This document shows positions 25,373 to 34,832 of a stretch of 64,000 nt of DNA, one piece after another. The DNA comes from Fibrobacterota bacterium. Lineage in GTDB: Bacteria > Fibrobacterota > Chitinivibrionia > Chitinivibrionales > Chitinispirillaceae. Positions within the stretch are counted from its first letter, which is position 1, and each line of letters opens with the position of its first letter. A program made the position numbers and the translations under genes. A model generated the notes under the pieces. The model saw only the letters and a program-made list of their open reading frames with translations, was not told the DNA's origin and searched no databases. The stretch spans positions 1-64,000 of the forward strand of contig JAEWVR010000034.1 in assembly GCA_023459055.1 (NCBI GenBank), given 5' to 3'.

Positions 25373-26269
25373 TTATCGCCTGTATAAAAGTTTCTGCATC
25401 AACTCCATACTTTTCAGAATGAGCAGTGTACTGATGATAATACACACCACCATAACAATTGCAACAGCAGCAGCCATGTGTGAATTACCGAGACTGTTAT
25501 AGTAATAATCAATTAATGTCCCCAGCAGCCTGTTGCGGCCAGCCAGGACAAAAGGGAAAATAAATTCTTTCCACATCTCAACCGAGCGAAGCAGGAGTAC
25601 TGCAGAAATTGACGGAAGTATCATGGGAATGATAATGGAAAAAATCCGCCGCTTAAGCGAAGCACCCATTGTCTTTGCTGCATCAAACAATTCCGGATCA
25701 ATATTGTTTAGTCCGGCCAGAAGAATCAGCATTGAAATCGGCATATCACGCCAGACTTTCCCCAGCATTGAAATACCCATAGCAAACAGGTTTGAGCTGC
25801 GCCACCCGATTGGATAATCGATGATTTGCGGGAAAATCGGGTATTTTCCGAGCAGCAGGTGATTTACATGCCCGCCTGGAAAATCGAATAGCACAAAAAT
25901 CAACATCGCGGTAACCAGTGCAGGAATTGCGAGTGGTATCAGAAATATGCTTCTGATCAGTCCCCGCATGAAGAATGACCGATAGACAAGCATCGCAAAA
26001 AGTAATCCTGTGATCAGTTCCAATGGTGTCCCGACAAGTGTAAAAATTGTCGTGTTTATTAATGCTTTTATAAACTCAGCATCGTTAAAAAGTTCAATGA
26101 AGGGTTTTAATGATGGGAATCGGTTGCTTTCAGAACTGTCACCAAGACTCAGATAAAAGAGATATACAAAGACAACAATAAGAAAACCAAACAAGTAAAG
26201 CGCGGCCGGAAAGAGCGGCCACGCTTTTTTTATCCATTCAACAACTGATTCTTTTTTATCTGTCAACAA
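25373..26269 (-). CDS. ABC sugar permease, MalF/UgpA-like
   Basis: 298 residues, six transmembrane helices, with the EAA motif (LFDAAKTMGASLKRRIFSIIIP) near residues 195-215. It lacks the large periplasmic P2 loop of MalF and so resembles UgpA/AraP-type permeases. It starts 4 bp after the binding-protein gene and 4 bp before the second permease. Confidence 0.92.
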   Translation of the reverse strand: MLTDKKESVVEWIKKAWPLFPAALYLFGFLIVVFVYLFYLSLGDSSESNRFPSLKPFIELFNDAEFIKALINTTIFTLVGTPLELITGLLFAMLVYRSFFMRGLIRSIFLIPLAIPALVTAMLIFVLFDFPGGHVNHLLLGKYPIFPQIIDYPIGWRSSNLFAMGISMLGKVWRDMPISMLILLAGLNNIDPELFDAAKTMGASLKRRIFSIIIPMILPSISAVLLLRSVEMWKEFIFPFVLAGRNRLLGTLIDYYYNSLGNSHMAAAVAIVMVVCIIISTLLILKSMELMQKLLYRR

Positions 26270-26273
26270 AGCA

Positions 26274-27761
26274 CTACTTGTTCGGGTAATCCGTTCCTAT
26301 TTTCTCTTTATACTTTCCAAGGTAATCACTTGTTAACTTCGTTTTCATTGTTGAAAAATTCATTGATTGACCTGATGGCAGTTTTGGATCAACACACAAT
26401 CCAAGCCATGCATCAATATAGGTCTGTCCGACATCAGTGTATGACTTTACAAGTGGCACAGTAGTAAGATCGTTTGCGGCGATCTGTTCAACTGCAACCT
26501 TGAAAATATCTCCAACCCATCCCTGATCGAATACCTGCTGAAGATTCTGGAGAATATCTTTACGAACCGGAAGCATACCGAACTTTGAACACTCTTTTGC
26601 CTGATTCTCACGATTTGTGATAAAACGGGCGAGTGCATATGCAAGACGTGCATTTGGTGCTGTTTTTGGAATACCCCACCACCATCCCCCGGTTGACTGC
26701 GCACGGGAACCTTCATACTTGTATTTACCCTGTGCATCAAGCTCAAACGATACCGCTTTAGGCATCAATGCAAGTCCCATATCATTTTCATCAGGGAGGA
26801 ATGTCGGCATGGTAGGATCATCTTTCCATCCATGTACCAGGAATTGATCTATCTGCTGAAGTATTGACAGATACACTTTACCATCCTTGATACCGTTATA
26901 GATATTCGATCCTTTCCACTGATCCTGCCACATTGCAGGATTATAAACATTGCTTTCAACAAACATTCTTTCCCACAAAAACATCCCTACAACTTTATCT
27001 GATGTCAGACTGAGAATGTCTTCTTTGGTTGCACCAAGCTGGAGCGACTTGTCAATAAGATCAAGTGCAGTACCACCGTAGCGGGCACCACGATGAGCAA
27101 CACGCCCCATCTTTACACCGTTATATTCAGTATTTGCCCAGATATTTCCAACAACGTAGACATCGTAAAAATCCCATTGATTCGGATCTGCTTCAAGGAC
27201 ATACTCGAAAGGTAGTCCATAGCCATTGAGCTTCTTGAGTTCCTTGTTAATACGATCTTTATGTTTTGGAAATGCTGTAACTGCATCAGTAACTTTTGAT
27301 TTCAGATAAAACATTGTCCGGGTTTCAAGTTTTCTTGGAATGTAGTAAGGTTTATCGTTGATATACCCCAAACCACTTGCCAGAGGATGATACTCTGCGA
27401 GATCCTGGTTAACAACAGATGTATCCTGCGCAACATAAAGATCCGACATGAAACCTTTTTGCACAAGGACATGTGTCATCTCAAACGGTACTTTTACAAG
27501 TGCAATATCACCATGTTTTTTGGCTTTTTCGAGATCAAGGAACTTTACAATATCCCATTCATTTTCGAAATTACCGATTTTGATTTTGCACTTGTGTATT
27601 TTTTCGAACTCAGGAATAATCTGATCACGGAAAAACGTTTCCTGAGCTGGCATCATCCGGATCAGCACAGAAATTTCTTTTACATCTTTCTCTGCACATC
27701 CGCCAAGCAATGCAAGCGACACTAGGCCTGCAACAACTGTTAGAATTTTTTGGAGCTTCAT
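26274..27761 (-). CDS. extracellular solute-binding lipoprotein (family 1, sugar type)
   Basis: About 495 residues. The signal peptide ends in the lipobox LLGGC near residue 23, so the protein is lipid-anchored and captures the solute for the importer encoded just downstream. The mature part is the two-domain SBP_bac_1/8 type, beginning with a beta-alpha pattern around EFEKIHKCKIKI. I start it at ATG 27761 because AGGAGGG lies 8 nt upstream; the upstream ATG at 27788 would add nine residues without improving anything. It is the first gene of the operon. It is longer than the usual about 420 aa, which is compatible with an oligosaccharide substrate. The adjoining hydrolase locus suggests, but does not prove, arabino-/galacto-oligosaccharides. 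Confidence 0.9.
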   Translation of the reverse strand: MKLQKILTVVAGLVSLALLGGCAEKDVKEISVLIRMMPAQETFFRDQIIPEFEKIHKCKIKIGNFENEWDIVKFLDLEKAKKHGDIALVKVPFEMTHVLVQKGFMSDLYVAQDTSVVNQDLAEYHPLASGLGYINDKPYYIPRKLETRTMFYLKSKVTDAVTAFPKHKDRINKELKKLNGYGLPFEYVLEADPNQWDFYDVYVVGNIWANTEYNGVKMGRVAHRGARYGGTALDLIDKSLQLGATKEDILSLTSDKVVGMFLWERMFVESNVYNPAMWQDQWKGSNIYNGIKDGKVYLSILQQIDQFLVHGWKDDPTMPTFLPDENDMGLALMPKAVSFELDAQGKYKYEGSRAQSTGGWWWGIPKTAPNARLAYALARFITNRENQAKECSKFGMLPVRKDILQNLQQVFDQGWVGDIFKVAVEQIAANDLTTVPLVKSYTDVGQTYIDAWLGLCVDPKLPSGQSMNFSTMKTKLTSDYLGKYKEKIGTDYPNK

Positions 27762-28143
27762 TGATAAAGCCCTCCTTTCAGAATCCACATGTATTTGTAA
27801 ATTTACTTTTTTCTCTACTATTAAGTTAATTTACTCCAAATCCTGAGTAAAGTAATTTTCACATTATTAGCCTTTATTTTCAATTTAACTTATATTATTT
27901 CGCCGAATTAATCGAAAAATTATACAAATTTGTGCGTTTAAATCCTAACATCCAACTAAAACATACCATTTTCTGTTAATCGACAATTATTCTTGAACAT
28001 TGTTATTGTAACAACAGCATTTTTCTTTTGTCAAAAGGTAGTTTTTAAACCGGATTCTATCACCAGCAACAATCCACATTCCTCAACGTATACTAATTTG
28101 TTTAATCGGGCTATTCAGGGAGTATCTTTATACAAATGGATTT
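27762..28143. other. intergenic region upstream of the ABC operon
   Basis: AT-rich, no gene seen. It contains an inverted repeat TTTACTC-N8-GAGTAAA at 27830-27851, about 70 bp before the binding-protein start, which is a plausible operator for the ABC operon. I see no clear terminator for the large upstream gene that ends at 28144. Confidence 0.4.
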
Positions 28144-31100
28144 TTAATCATCCACACGACGATGAAGTTCGATAATATCATCTGCATTTTTTCTCAAACG
28201 TTCACTCATCGTTTCGAGCATATTGTAGGCAATCTCCGGTACTTCAAGCAGCAGCTTCTTAAAAGCCCCGCGTTTAATTATAAACACTTCACACGAATCA
28301 CTGGTAACTGCACTGGCAGAACGGGGAGATTGCGTAAAAAGTCCGATTTCGCCGTAGGTTTCACCTACTTTAATCTCCGAAATTTCTGTCTTAATATCAC
28401 CATAAGATTTAATAACCCGCAGTGAACCTTTTTTGACAATATACAAATGTTCAGAAACTTCACCCTGAACCGAGAGAGTCGTATCTTTTTCAAAAACCGC
28501 ATATTGTGAAATTTCCGCAAGTTTCATCAGCTTCTCTGCACTGACATTTTTGAATAACTGGGTTTTCTTGAAAAACAGCACCTTTTCAAGCAGGATAAAG
28601 GCATCACTGCGTAAGCGGTCTTCATTGGTACTCTTATCAATTAAATCCTTTGCCGCAGTAGCGATATGTTTATTTGCATTATTTCTGTGCATTACAAGAA
28701 GCTCCTTACTGATTTTTTTCTCAAATACCTCGTTGTAATATACCATTGTCCGCATTGAACATAGAACAAGCCAATCATCATCTGACCGCAGAAACAGTTC
28801 AAGATGTTGATTACCGGTGCTATTTTCAAAATGATACTCATTCCTGCCGATTTTTCCCAGTGTACCCCATGACTCATTTTTTAGAAAAGGCAGAATCAAT
28901 TCTCCAATTTTGTCATTTGATGTGCTTTCGAGAATTTCTACCAGATCAAACCGCTGCTGTTGTTCCCTTATATCAATATCCGTATAACGCCAGACGAACA
29001 TTTCTTTTTTATCAAGCAACACCATTGCATTAATTGCCCATAGACAAAGCCCCAGGTGTTTCTCTCTGAGCGCCATATCAAGCATCGAACACAACGTATT
29101 ACATGCATCATCGACACCGATACTCATTCGTACAAAACATTCACGATAGATTACCTCCAGCTCTTTGTGGACCCAAGCATAAATGATACTGGAAATAAAA
29201 TCATTAATCTTTACATTTTTTCCTTCAGCCCGTAAACTATCAGTAAATATTCTCAGACACCGGACAATTTCGAAAACCAGCTTCCTGTTTTTACACTCCG
29301 GTAGAAATTCAATAAGAACACCCCATAACTTATGACCATTTTTCTCGATTATAACACCGGCAATCTCAACATATTCTTTCGTCAGAAGGTCTACTTTTCG
29401 CAGACAGTCAATCTGCAACTCATTTAATGACGACTGCATTATTACTTCTACAGTTTTTTTAAATACCTGGAGTGACTGCGTTGCCAGCATATTGATGAGA
29501 TATTTTTCCCAACCTTCAACTTTTAATTCCCCTGCAAGGTAGACACCTGCCGCACGTCTGTCAACCCATTGTGAACCTGTAAGACTTTTATGAAAGATCA
29601 TGACAGAATCTATTTCAGCCGGATCCCCATTATTCCATAAAAATTTTGCTGCTTCAACCTGAACTCTCAGATGTCTGTCAAAAAGTAAATGATGTACGCT
29701 GTCTTTCAGATTACGTTTCCATCCGCAGTTCATTTTGTTAAGTGACAATAGTGCATTAGCACGAATTCTCGGATTAGGATCCTCTATTAATTTTTCGATA
29801 AATTCTCTTGTTTGAATCCAGAAGAACTGATGTAATGATCTGGCGATTGCCTCTTTTACCCTTGCATCTCCCTCTTTTTTAAACATTCTTATCATTCGTT
29901 CAAGAGAACTGATAGAATCCCCGTTTGCAAGAAGCCTGACTGCAAATATTCGCATATCAGGCTCATCGGCATTACTATACTCCCTGATTAGTTGTTCCAG
30001 TTTTCGGCTTTCATAATGACTTACCGATGCAATTATCTGTGTTGGTTCAACAGTTGTCATCACCTCTGGAATCAGGGTACGGGAATAGGTCTTACGGAGA
30101 AAGAAGATAATGCCAATTGATAGTATACTGCAAATTGACAACAGAATCAGGATCAGAGCATAATTATTCCCTAAAATAATTAACAGTACACCACTTGAAA
30201 TGATAGCGGCAGGTTTTACAATTCCTTCAAGCAGGGTTTTTGCTCTTCCACGCTTCTCCATTTCAATCGCTGCGAAAAACATCTGGTAAATAGGTGAAAA
30301 TGTATTTTCGAAAATAACATATCGTAAAAACTGAATGATTACAAATGTTGTAAATAAAATCTGAAGTGTTCCACCGAATACGAATGGGAACAGCACTATT
30401 GCTCCTGCAAGCAGTGTGACCGGTAAACAATAAAATAACCGTGTAAAACCAAACTTCCTGATCAGTGGTGGCAGTGCAAACCAGAGCCCACCTATCGCAG
30501 CAAGCGCATGAAACAGATAGAATCCGAACTGAAATGAAACCAGTGTTTCTGAAGTAGTAAACACTTTATGAGATATATTCCAGAATAAGAAATCAATCGA
30601 AAATATTCCGACAAATACCACAAAGTAAAGAACTGCAATCAGGCGGACAATTTGAAGTGTTATTACATCAGTTGCATCGGATAGTATGTCATTCTTTACC
30701 GGTAGATCCTCTCTGAATCGCAATCTGTCCTGATAACGAATCCGTATTTTTTCTGCAAAATACCATGCTGCCAGATAAGATATAGTCCATAAAACAACAA
30801 CACTTTCAATTGTGAATGCATTGACTATTATTCTCGCAATACATGCACCGGAAAGTCCTCCAGCCATACCCCAGGCTGCAATCAGCGGAAAAACCTTCTT
30901 GGCTTCTCCGGTTGGAAAAATATCGTTGGCAAGAGTCCAGAACGTAAGAAACAGTATTGTTTTTGTCAGATACGAAAACGGATACAACAATAGCAGTACA
31001 TAGTTTTTTAAAGGATGATTATAATGCGTTACAACAATCATACCTATCAGCAACAAAAGTAATATTGCAGAGATTACAAGCAATTGACGCGACAGTAATT

Positions 31101-31314
31101 TTCCGCGATCAATTCTGTCAATCTTTTGAAAGAAAAGAATTGGTAATCCGCAAAGTAAAATTCCATTGACAAGGTAAAGCTTGCTTAATACCTGTGAGCC
31201 AAGAGCAGAAACGACAAGCGAGATTGATACATTTTCCCCTACAATTGCACCGCAAAATATAAATGCAAGCACAAATGCCGGTATATAGAACTCTTTAATT
31301 CTAACTATCCGCAT
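28144..31314 (-). CDS. MFS/nucleotide-translocase-like membrane protein with HEAT repeats and cNMP domain
   Basis: 1056 residues in three parts. Residues about 1-415 form roughly 12 transmembrane helices of the type seen in NTP/NDP-translocase-like MFS proteins. Residues about 435-720 are HEAT-like helical repeats (RAAGVYLAGEL, RIRANALLSL). Residues about 910-1035 are a cyclic-nucleotide-binding (CRP/Popeye type) beta-roll with the phosphate-binding cassette GEIGLFTQSPRSASA, including its conserved Arg. The combination suggests a transporter or membrane sensor gated by a cyclic nucleotide; the ligand and substrate are unknown. No DNA-binding domain follows the cNMP domain. Monocistronic. Confidence 0.8.
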   Translation of the reverse strand: MRIVRIKEFYIPAFVLAFIFCGAIVGENVSISLVVSALGSQVLSKLYLVNGILLCGLPILFFQKIDRIDRGKLLSRQLLVISAILLLLLIGMIVVTHYNHPLKNYVLLLLYPFSYLTKTILFLTFWTLANDIFPTGEAKKVFPLIAAWGMAGGLSGACIARIIVNAFTIESVVVLWTISYLAAWYFAEKIRIRYQDRLRFREDLPVKNDILSDATDVITLQIVRLIAVLYFVVFVGIFSIDFLFWNISHKVFTTSETLVSFQFGFYLFHALAAIGGLWFALPPLIRKFGFTRLFYCLPVTLLAGAIVLFPFVFGGTLQILFTTFVIIQFLRYVIFENTFSPIYQMFFAAIEMEKRGRAKTLLEGIVKPAAIISSGVLLIILGNNYALILILLSICSILSIGIIFFLRKTYSRTLIPEVMTTVEPTQIIASVSHYESRKLEQLIREYSNADEPDMRIFAVRLLANGDSISSLERMIRMFKKEGDARVKEAIARSLHQFFWIQTREFIEKLIEDPNPRIRANALLSLNKMNCGWKRNLKDSVHHLLFDRHLRVQVEAAKFLWNNGDPAEIDSVMIFHKSLTGSQWVDRRAAGVYLAGELKVEGWEKYLINMLATQSLQVFKKTVEVIMQSSLNELQIDCLRKVDLLTKEYVEIAGVIIEKNGHKLWGVLIEFLPECKNRKLVFEIVRCLRIFTDSLRAEGKNVKINDFISSIIYAWVHKELEVIYRECFVRMSIGVDDACNTLCSMLDMALREKHLGLCLWAINAMVLLDKKEMFVWRYTDIDIREQQQRFDLVEILESTSNDKIGELILPFLKNESWGTLGKIGRNEYHFENSTGNQHLELFLRSDDDWLVLCSMRTMVYYNEVFEKKISKELLVMHRNNANKHIATAAKDLIDKSTNEDRLRSDAFILLEKVLFFKKTQLFKNVSAEKLMKLAEISQYAVFEKDTTLSVQGEVSEHLYIVKKGSLRVIKSYGDIKTEISEIKVGETYGEIGLFTQSPRSASAVTSDSCEVFIIKRGAFKKLLLEVPEIAYNMLETMSERLRKNADDIIELHRRVDD

Positions 31315-31445
31315 GAAAAGTATATATACCGGCTAAGGTTTTTAAGGTCGTTATGTAAACTGGAACTGTAATTGACAATTTATTATCAACTAAAGCAGGA
31401 GTTGTGATTATCCGGATCGGCTTTTTCATATACTACTAAAATAAA

Positions 31446-31474
31446 AAAGCGGGTAACATAAAGTCACCCGCTTT
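31446..31474 (-). terminator. terminator of the outer-membrane protein gene
   Basis: AAAGCGGGT (31446-31454) pairs with ACCCGCTTT (31466-31474). On the minus strand the stem is followed by a T-run (TTTTTTATTTT when read in reverse complement). Confidence 0.85.
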
Positions 31475-31503
31475 CTTGTATTTAACATTCTTTTCTTTCA
31501 AGA

Positions 31504-32757
31504 TTAAAAGCTATATGTAGCACTTACCCTGTTAAACAGATGATGCTGTGGATGGCTTACAAGATTTGTGAATGTATAAGCAATATCTTCTGCTGCAACA
31601 AAGTCAATTCTAAGCCTATTGTCAATATTTATACCAAATCCAAGTCCAACAAGATCATCATCTGATCCGTCAGCAGCAACATTTTCTTCCCAATAACCAG
31701 CATCTGTACCATCAGATACGTAACGAATCACTTTTTGTCCACCGACTCTGATTACAAACCAGTCAGTAAGAATATTTCTCTCAATACCAAAGCTGATTCT
31801 GCCGCCGACACTTTCTTTCGATACAGTTTTACTACTATCATGCTGTCCATAAAGAAATTCAAGACCAGCCCAGAAAAAACCCTTGTCGATATTGATGTTT
31901 AATCCAACACCTGCAGCAAGGTCAAATTTTGAAATGTTTAATGTGCCAAGATCAATATAGTCAAATTTAACGTGAGGAACAAAATCACCATTAAGCACTG
32001 CAAGAGCAGTAAATAAACGCGCTTCAGCTCTTAAAAAGACATCATTTTTTGCAAGGCGAACGTACAATGAGTCTGCATTATCATTTGATGTAGGATCATC
32101 CTGTTTTGCGACTGCATTAATCAGACCTCCGCCAGCTGATATTTCAAGGTCTATAGACTTTGTAACCGGCCAGTTCAGACCAAGATTACCTTTGTAGATA
32201 GAGGCAATAGCTTCATCACCACCCTCTTTTTTCTTTTGTATGGCAACATACCCGCCACCACCAAGCATTGCACCGTTAGGAAGGACATATCCAAGTAAAA
32301 GGTCTACCTTTCCAACAGGATCAGGTAATACCAGTCCCTTCGAACCAATATAGTTTCTGGAACCGGGTGTTAAATAACCAAGCATTTCATCACGGCGATT
32401 GAATACCGCACCAATTGACAACATCGGATACTGACTACCGTTATCAGTATTCTGATTAAGGGAATAGCTCATAATAGCACCGAAGAATGGATCCACCGGA
32501 TCTCTATTTGATGCATTTAAAGCACCCCACTCACCACTTGCTCCTGCCGAATCAAGTTTAGGATCGTAAGAATAGACACCGTAGGAACCATATACCATAT
32601 TGGGATAGATACTGATATTAGCCGGATTTTTAAAAACACTGATTTCATCCATAAAGAAAGCATCATGCCTGCCCATAGAGACAACACGGGCATCAGTTGC
32701 AAAACTACTGCTGACATAGCACCCTAAAGCCATTATTACAAGCAGTGATTTTTTCAT
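31504..32757 (-). CDS. outer-membrane beta-barrel protein, function unknown
   Basis: 417 residues with a signal peptide (cleavage likely after SSSFA) and an alternating amphipathic pattern throughout, ending in the C-terminal ...RVSATYSF with terminal Phe, typical of BAM-inserted barrels. The N-terminus RVVSMGRHDAFF-DEISVFKNPANI is like the OmpP1/PorV-type entry of FCB outer-membrane proteins. It follows the AgmX gene at a distance of about 165 bp with a strong hairpin between them, so it is probably transcribed separately. No substrate can be inferred. Confidence 0.78.
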   Translation of the reverse strand: MKKSLLVIMALGCYVSSSFATDARVVSMGRHDAFFMDEISVFKNPANISIYPNMVYGSYGVYSYDPKLDSAGASGEWGALNASNRDPVDPFFGAIMSYSLNQNTDNGSQYPMLSIGAVFNRRDEMLGYLTPGSRNYIGSKGLVLPDPVGKVDLLLGYVLPNGAMLGGGGYVAIQKKKEGGDEAIASIYKGNLGLNWPVTKSIDLEISAGGGLINAVAKQDDPTSNDNADSLYVRLAKNDVFLRAEARLFTALAVLNGDFVPHVKFDYIDLGTLNISKFDLAAGVGLNINIDKGFFWAGLEFLYGQHDSSKTVSKESVGGRISFGIERNILTDWFVIRVGGQKVIRYVSDGTDAGYWEENVAADGSDDDLVGLGFGINIDNRLRIDFVAAEDIAYTFTNLVSHPQHHLFNRVSATYSF

Positions 32758-32819
32758 TGTAATCCTCCCATCATATGGTAATTATAACACTGTAAGATCT
32801 GTATTTTTCTTTTAAAGAT

Positions 32820-32853
32820 AACGGATGTGCCTTTACATAAAGGCACATCCGTT
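32820..32853 (-). terminator. strong hairpin between the AgmX gene and the OMP gene
   Basis: A perfect 15-bp stem (32820-32834 with 32839-32853) and a 4-nt loop, lying about 70 bp after the AgmX stop. The tail on the minus strand (TATCTTTAAAAG) is only moderately T-rich, so it may be a terminator, attenuator or mRNA 3' stabiliser. Confidence 0.6.
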
Positions 32854-32922
32854 CTTTGTTGCTATTATCAGAATCTTATCATTCGATTATTTCGAATGCA
32901 AGATAATTTTTAATACAGCTTA

Positions 32923-34311
32923 CTAATTAGAGAATACGAATGGGTAGACGCATTCGGTAACATCACCAGGCTTATCAATTTTCTCAAAAACCCAGCGCAT
33001 GATCTTTTCTTTTACAACTGTTTCAAGTTCAGAATCGTTAATTGTCGATTCAACAACCTGAGCAAAAAGAACTTTTCCGAATTCATCAATAGCCCATTTA
33101 ACCGTGATCTTACCAGTCAGACCAGGTTTATCACGAAGGCGTTTATTGTAGGCATATCGTAATGCAGCCATATTCTGCATAACAACACGCTGAATACTTG
33201 CTCTGCTTCTTCCACCAGTGAGCGATCCCCCTTTGATAAAGTCAGGTGCATTAAGTTTAAGCGCGCCTTTTTTCTTAAGATCAAGCCCGCCGCCATCACC
33301 ACCCATCAGGTTACCAATAAGATCATCAACACCACCAGAACCGCTGCCACCAAAGCCGCTTCCGTATCCGGCACCATAACCGATACCTGCAACACCTCTA
33401 CGGCCAGTACCACCACCGCCACCGGATTTCAATCCACCAGTTCCAGAGATGATTGCATCGATACCTGTTGCAAAACCACCTTTTCCGAAGATATCCGCTG
33501 ATGCAACGGTTTTACCCTTTACAGCACCGGACACGATACCAAGAACACCTTTTTGTGTAACACGGGCACGTGGATCACCACCACCGCCAGATGTACCACC
33601 GCCACCTTTAGTCGGCTTCGGTTTGAGGCGTTTTTTATCTTCAGTTTGTATATCAGCTTCTTTCTTCTTTTCCTCTTTTTTCTTCTCTTCAAGAGTTTTT
33701 GGAAGTTCAGCAGCTGTTACAAACTTTGCTGTACGCTCTTCAGGAAGTTTTTCGTAGAAGTCAGTTGCAACATTGACGAATTCCACATGAGTCATCCAGA
33801 ACCCGAATCCCAAACCCAAAAGTACAGATACGACCATCATATTTCTAAGACGTGAACTGGTGTCAAAATAAAAAATGTCCGGTCTTCTCTTTAACAGTTC
33901 AGTAAACTCTTCATCAGTCAGCAGACGTCCCTCTTGCTCTTCATCATCGTCATCCCATGATGAACCCTGAGCCTGTACAGGCTGCAAAGTTTTTTTATAG
34001 GAACCCGATGCAGAGGGTACGGACCTTGTGGCTGGAGGAGCAACAACTGCTGCAGCAGGAGGCAGACTTGACAAAGCGAACTCTTCCTCCTGAAGAGGAA
34101 TAAGATCAACTTCAGCGCCGTATGCCTCAAACTGTGACTTTATTCGAAGAGCTTCTTCTTCCTCAGCTTCGCGCTTAATGCAGACAGGTTTCTCAACGAT
34201 GACCTTCAAAACCACGTCCGGAGAGCTTCCGGACCATTTTGCGATCCCGAGAGCAATCTCCTGTGCGCGACCAGGATCAGCACACTTTCGAATGGTTATT
34301 TTGTATTTCAT
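32923..34311 (-). CDS. AgmX/TonB-like energy-transducer protein
   Basis: 462 residues. A cytoplasmic N-terminal part (1-157) is followed by one transmembrane helix (about 158-180), then a Lys/Glu-rich segment (about 205-235), then a Gly-rich periplasmic linker (about 236-345). The C-terminal domain (about 375-462) matches the AgmX/PglI family (RYAYNKRL...GKITVKW.I...G). Such proteins couple a TolQR-type motor to outer-membrane partners. The 130-residue cytoplasmic N-terminal domain is larger than in TonB. It is the last gene of the seven-gene operon, 11 bp after the ExbD-2 gene. Confidence 0.87.
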   Translation of the reverse strand: MKYKITIRKCADPGRAQEIALGIAKWSGSSPDVVLKVIVEKPVCIKREAEEEEALRIKSQFEAYGAEVDLIPLQEEEFALSSLPPAAAVVAPPATRSVPSASGSYKKTLQPVQAQGSSWDDDDEEQEGRLLTDEEFTELLKRRPDIFYFDTSSRLRNMMVVSVLLGLGFGFWMTHVEFVNVATDFYEKLPEERTAKFVTAAELPKTLEEKKKEEKKKEADIQTEDKKRLKPKPTKGGGGTSGGGGDPRARVTQKGVLGIVSGAVKGKTVASADIFGKGGFATGIDAIISGTGGLKSGGGGGTGRRGVAGIGYGAGYGSGFGGSGSGGVDDLIGNLMGGDGGGLDLKKKGALKLNAPDFIKGGSLTGGRSRASIQRVVMQNMAALRYAYNKRLRDKPGLTGKITVKWAIDEFGKVLFAQVVESTINDSELETVVKEKIMRWVFEKIDKPGDVTECVYPFVFSN

Positions 34312-34322
34312 TATTTGTTCCT

Positions 34323-34829
34323 TTACTCTTCGGACCTGGACATAACGGCAAAGTTCATTTTATTATAACCAACACTACCGCATGTGTTCATGATTTTAAA
34401 CAAAACATCAAAGTCGACATTCTTATCAACCTGAATTGTAATGTCACCTTCAATCTTGTTTAACGCCCCAAGACGTACCATCTCCTCTTCTGCTGCATAG
34501 CAGGATTTGAGTTTTTCCTCAAGTTTCTTGATAATCGGATTCGGATCTGTCTGAGGAATCTTGCGTACATCATCGGTAGGCACAACAGGTACGTTATCAA
34601 CAAGGATCATATCATTCGCAGCAGCCACCTGAACGTGAATCTCTTTCGGTTTTGTAATCGAGTTAGAGTTCGGAAGTACCAGGTTATCTGCATTGGTCAA
34701 TATACTACCCTCAGATGAGTAACTTTTCATCAGATAGATAACAACCACTGAGAAGAAGTCAATGAGCGATGTAATGATAAGACCAGTTGACTTAGCGGTC
34801 AGGAACTTATTTCTTCCATGTGATGCCAT
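34323..34829 (-). CDS. ExbD/TolR-family protein (with the membrane Asp)
   Basis: 168 residues: a short cytoplasmic N-terminus, one transmembrane helix (about 15-37) containing the proton-relay Asp in LIDFFSVVVI, and a periplasmic TolR-type domain (about 110-165; EGDITIQVDKNVDF). It pairs with TolQ/ExbB as a proton-driven stator. It starts 3 bp after the other ExbD gene. Confidence 0.87.
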   Translation of the reverse strand: MASHGRNKFLTAKSTGLIITSLIDFFSVVVIYLMKSYSSEGSILTNADNLVLPNSNSITKPKEIHVQVAAANDMILVDNVPVVPTDDVRKIPQTDPNPIIKKLEEKLKSCYAAEEEMVRLGALNKIEGDITIQVDKNVDFDVLFKIMNTCGSVGYNKMNFAVMSRSEE

Positions 34830-34832
34830 AAT

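Noticed and set aside
33290..33620. Repeat-like GC-rich stretch in the AgmX gene
   Set aside because: Coding low-complexity (Gly-rich linker), not a DNA repeat element.
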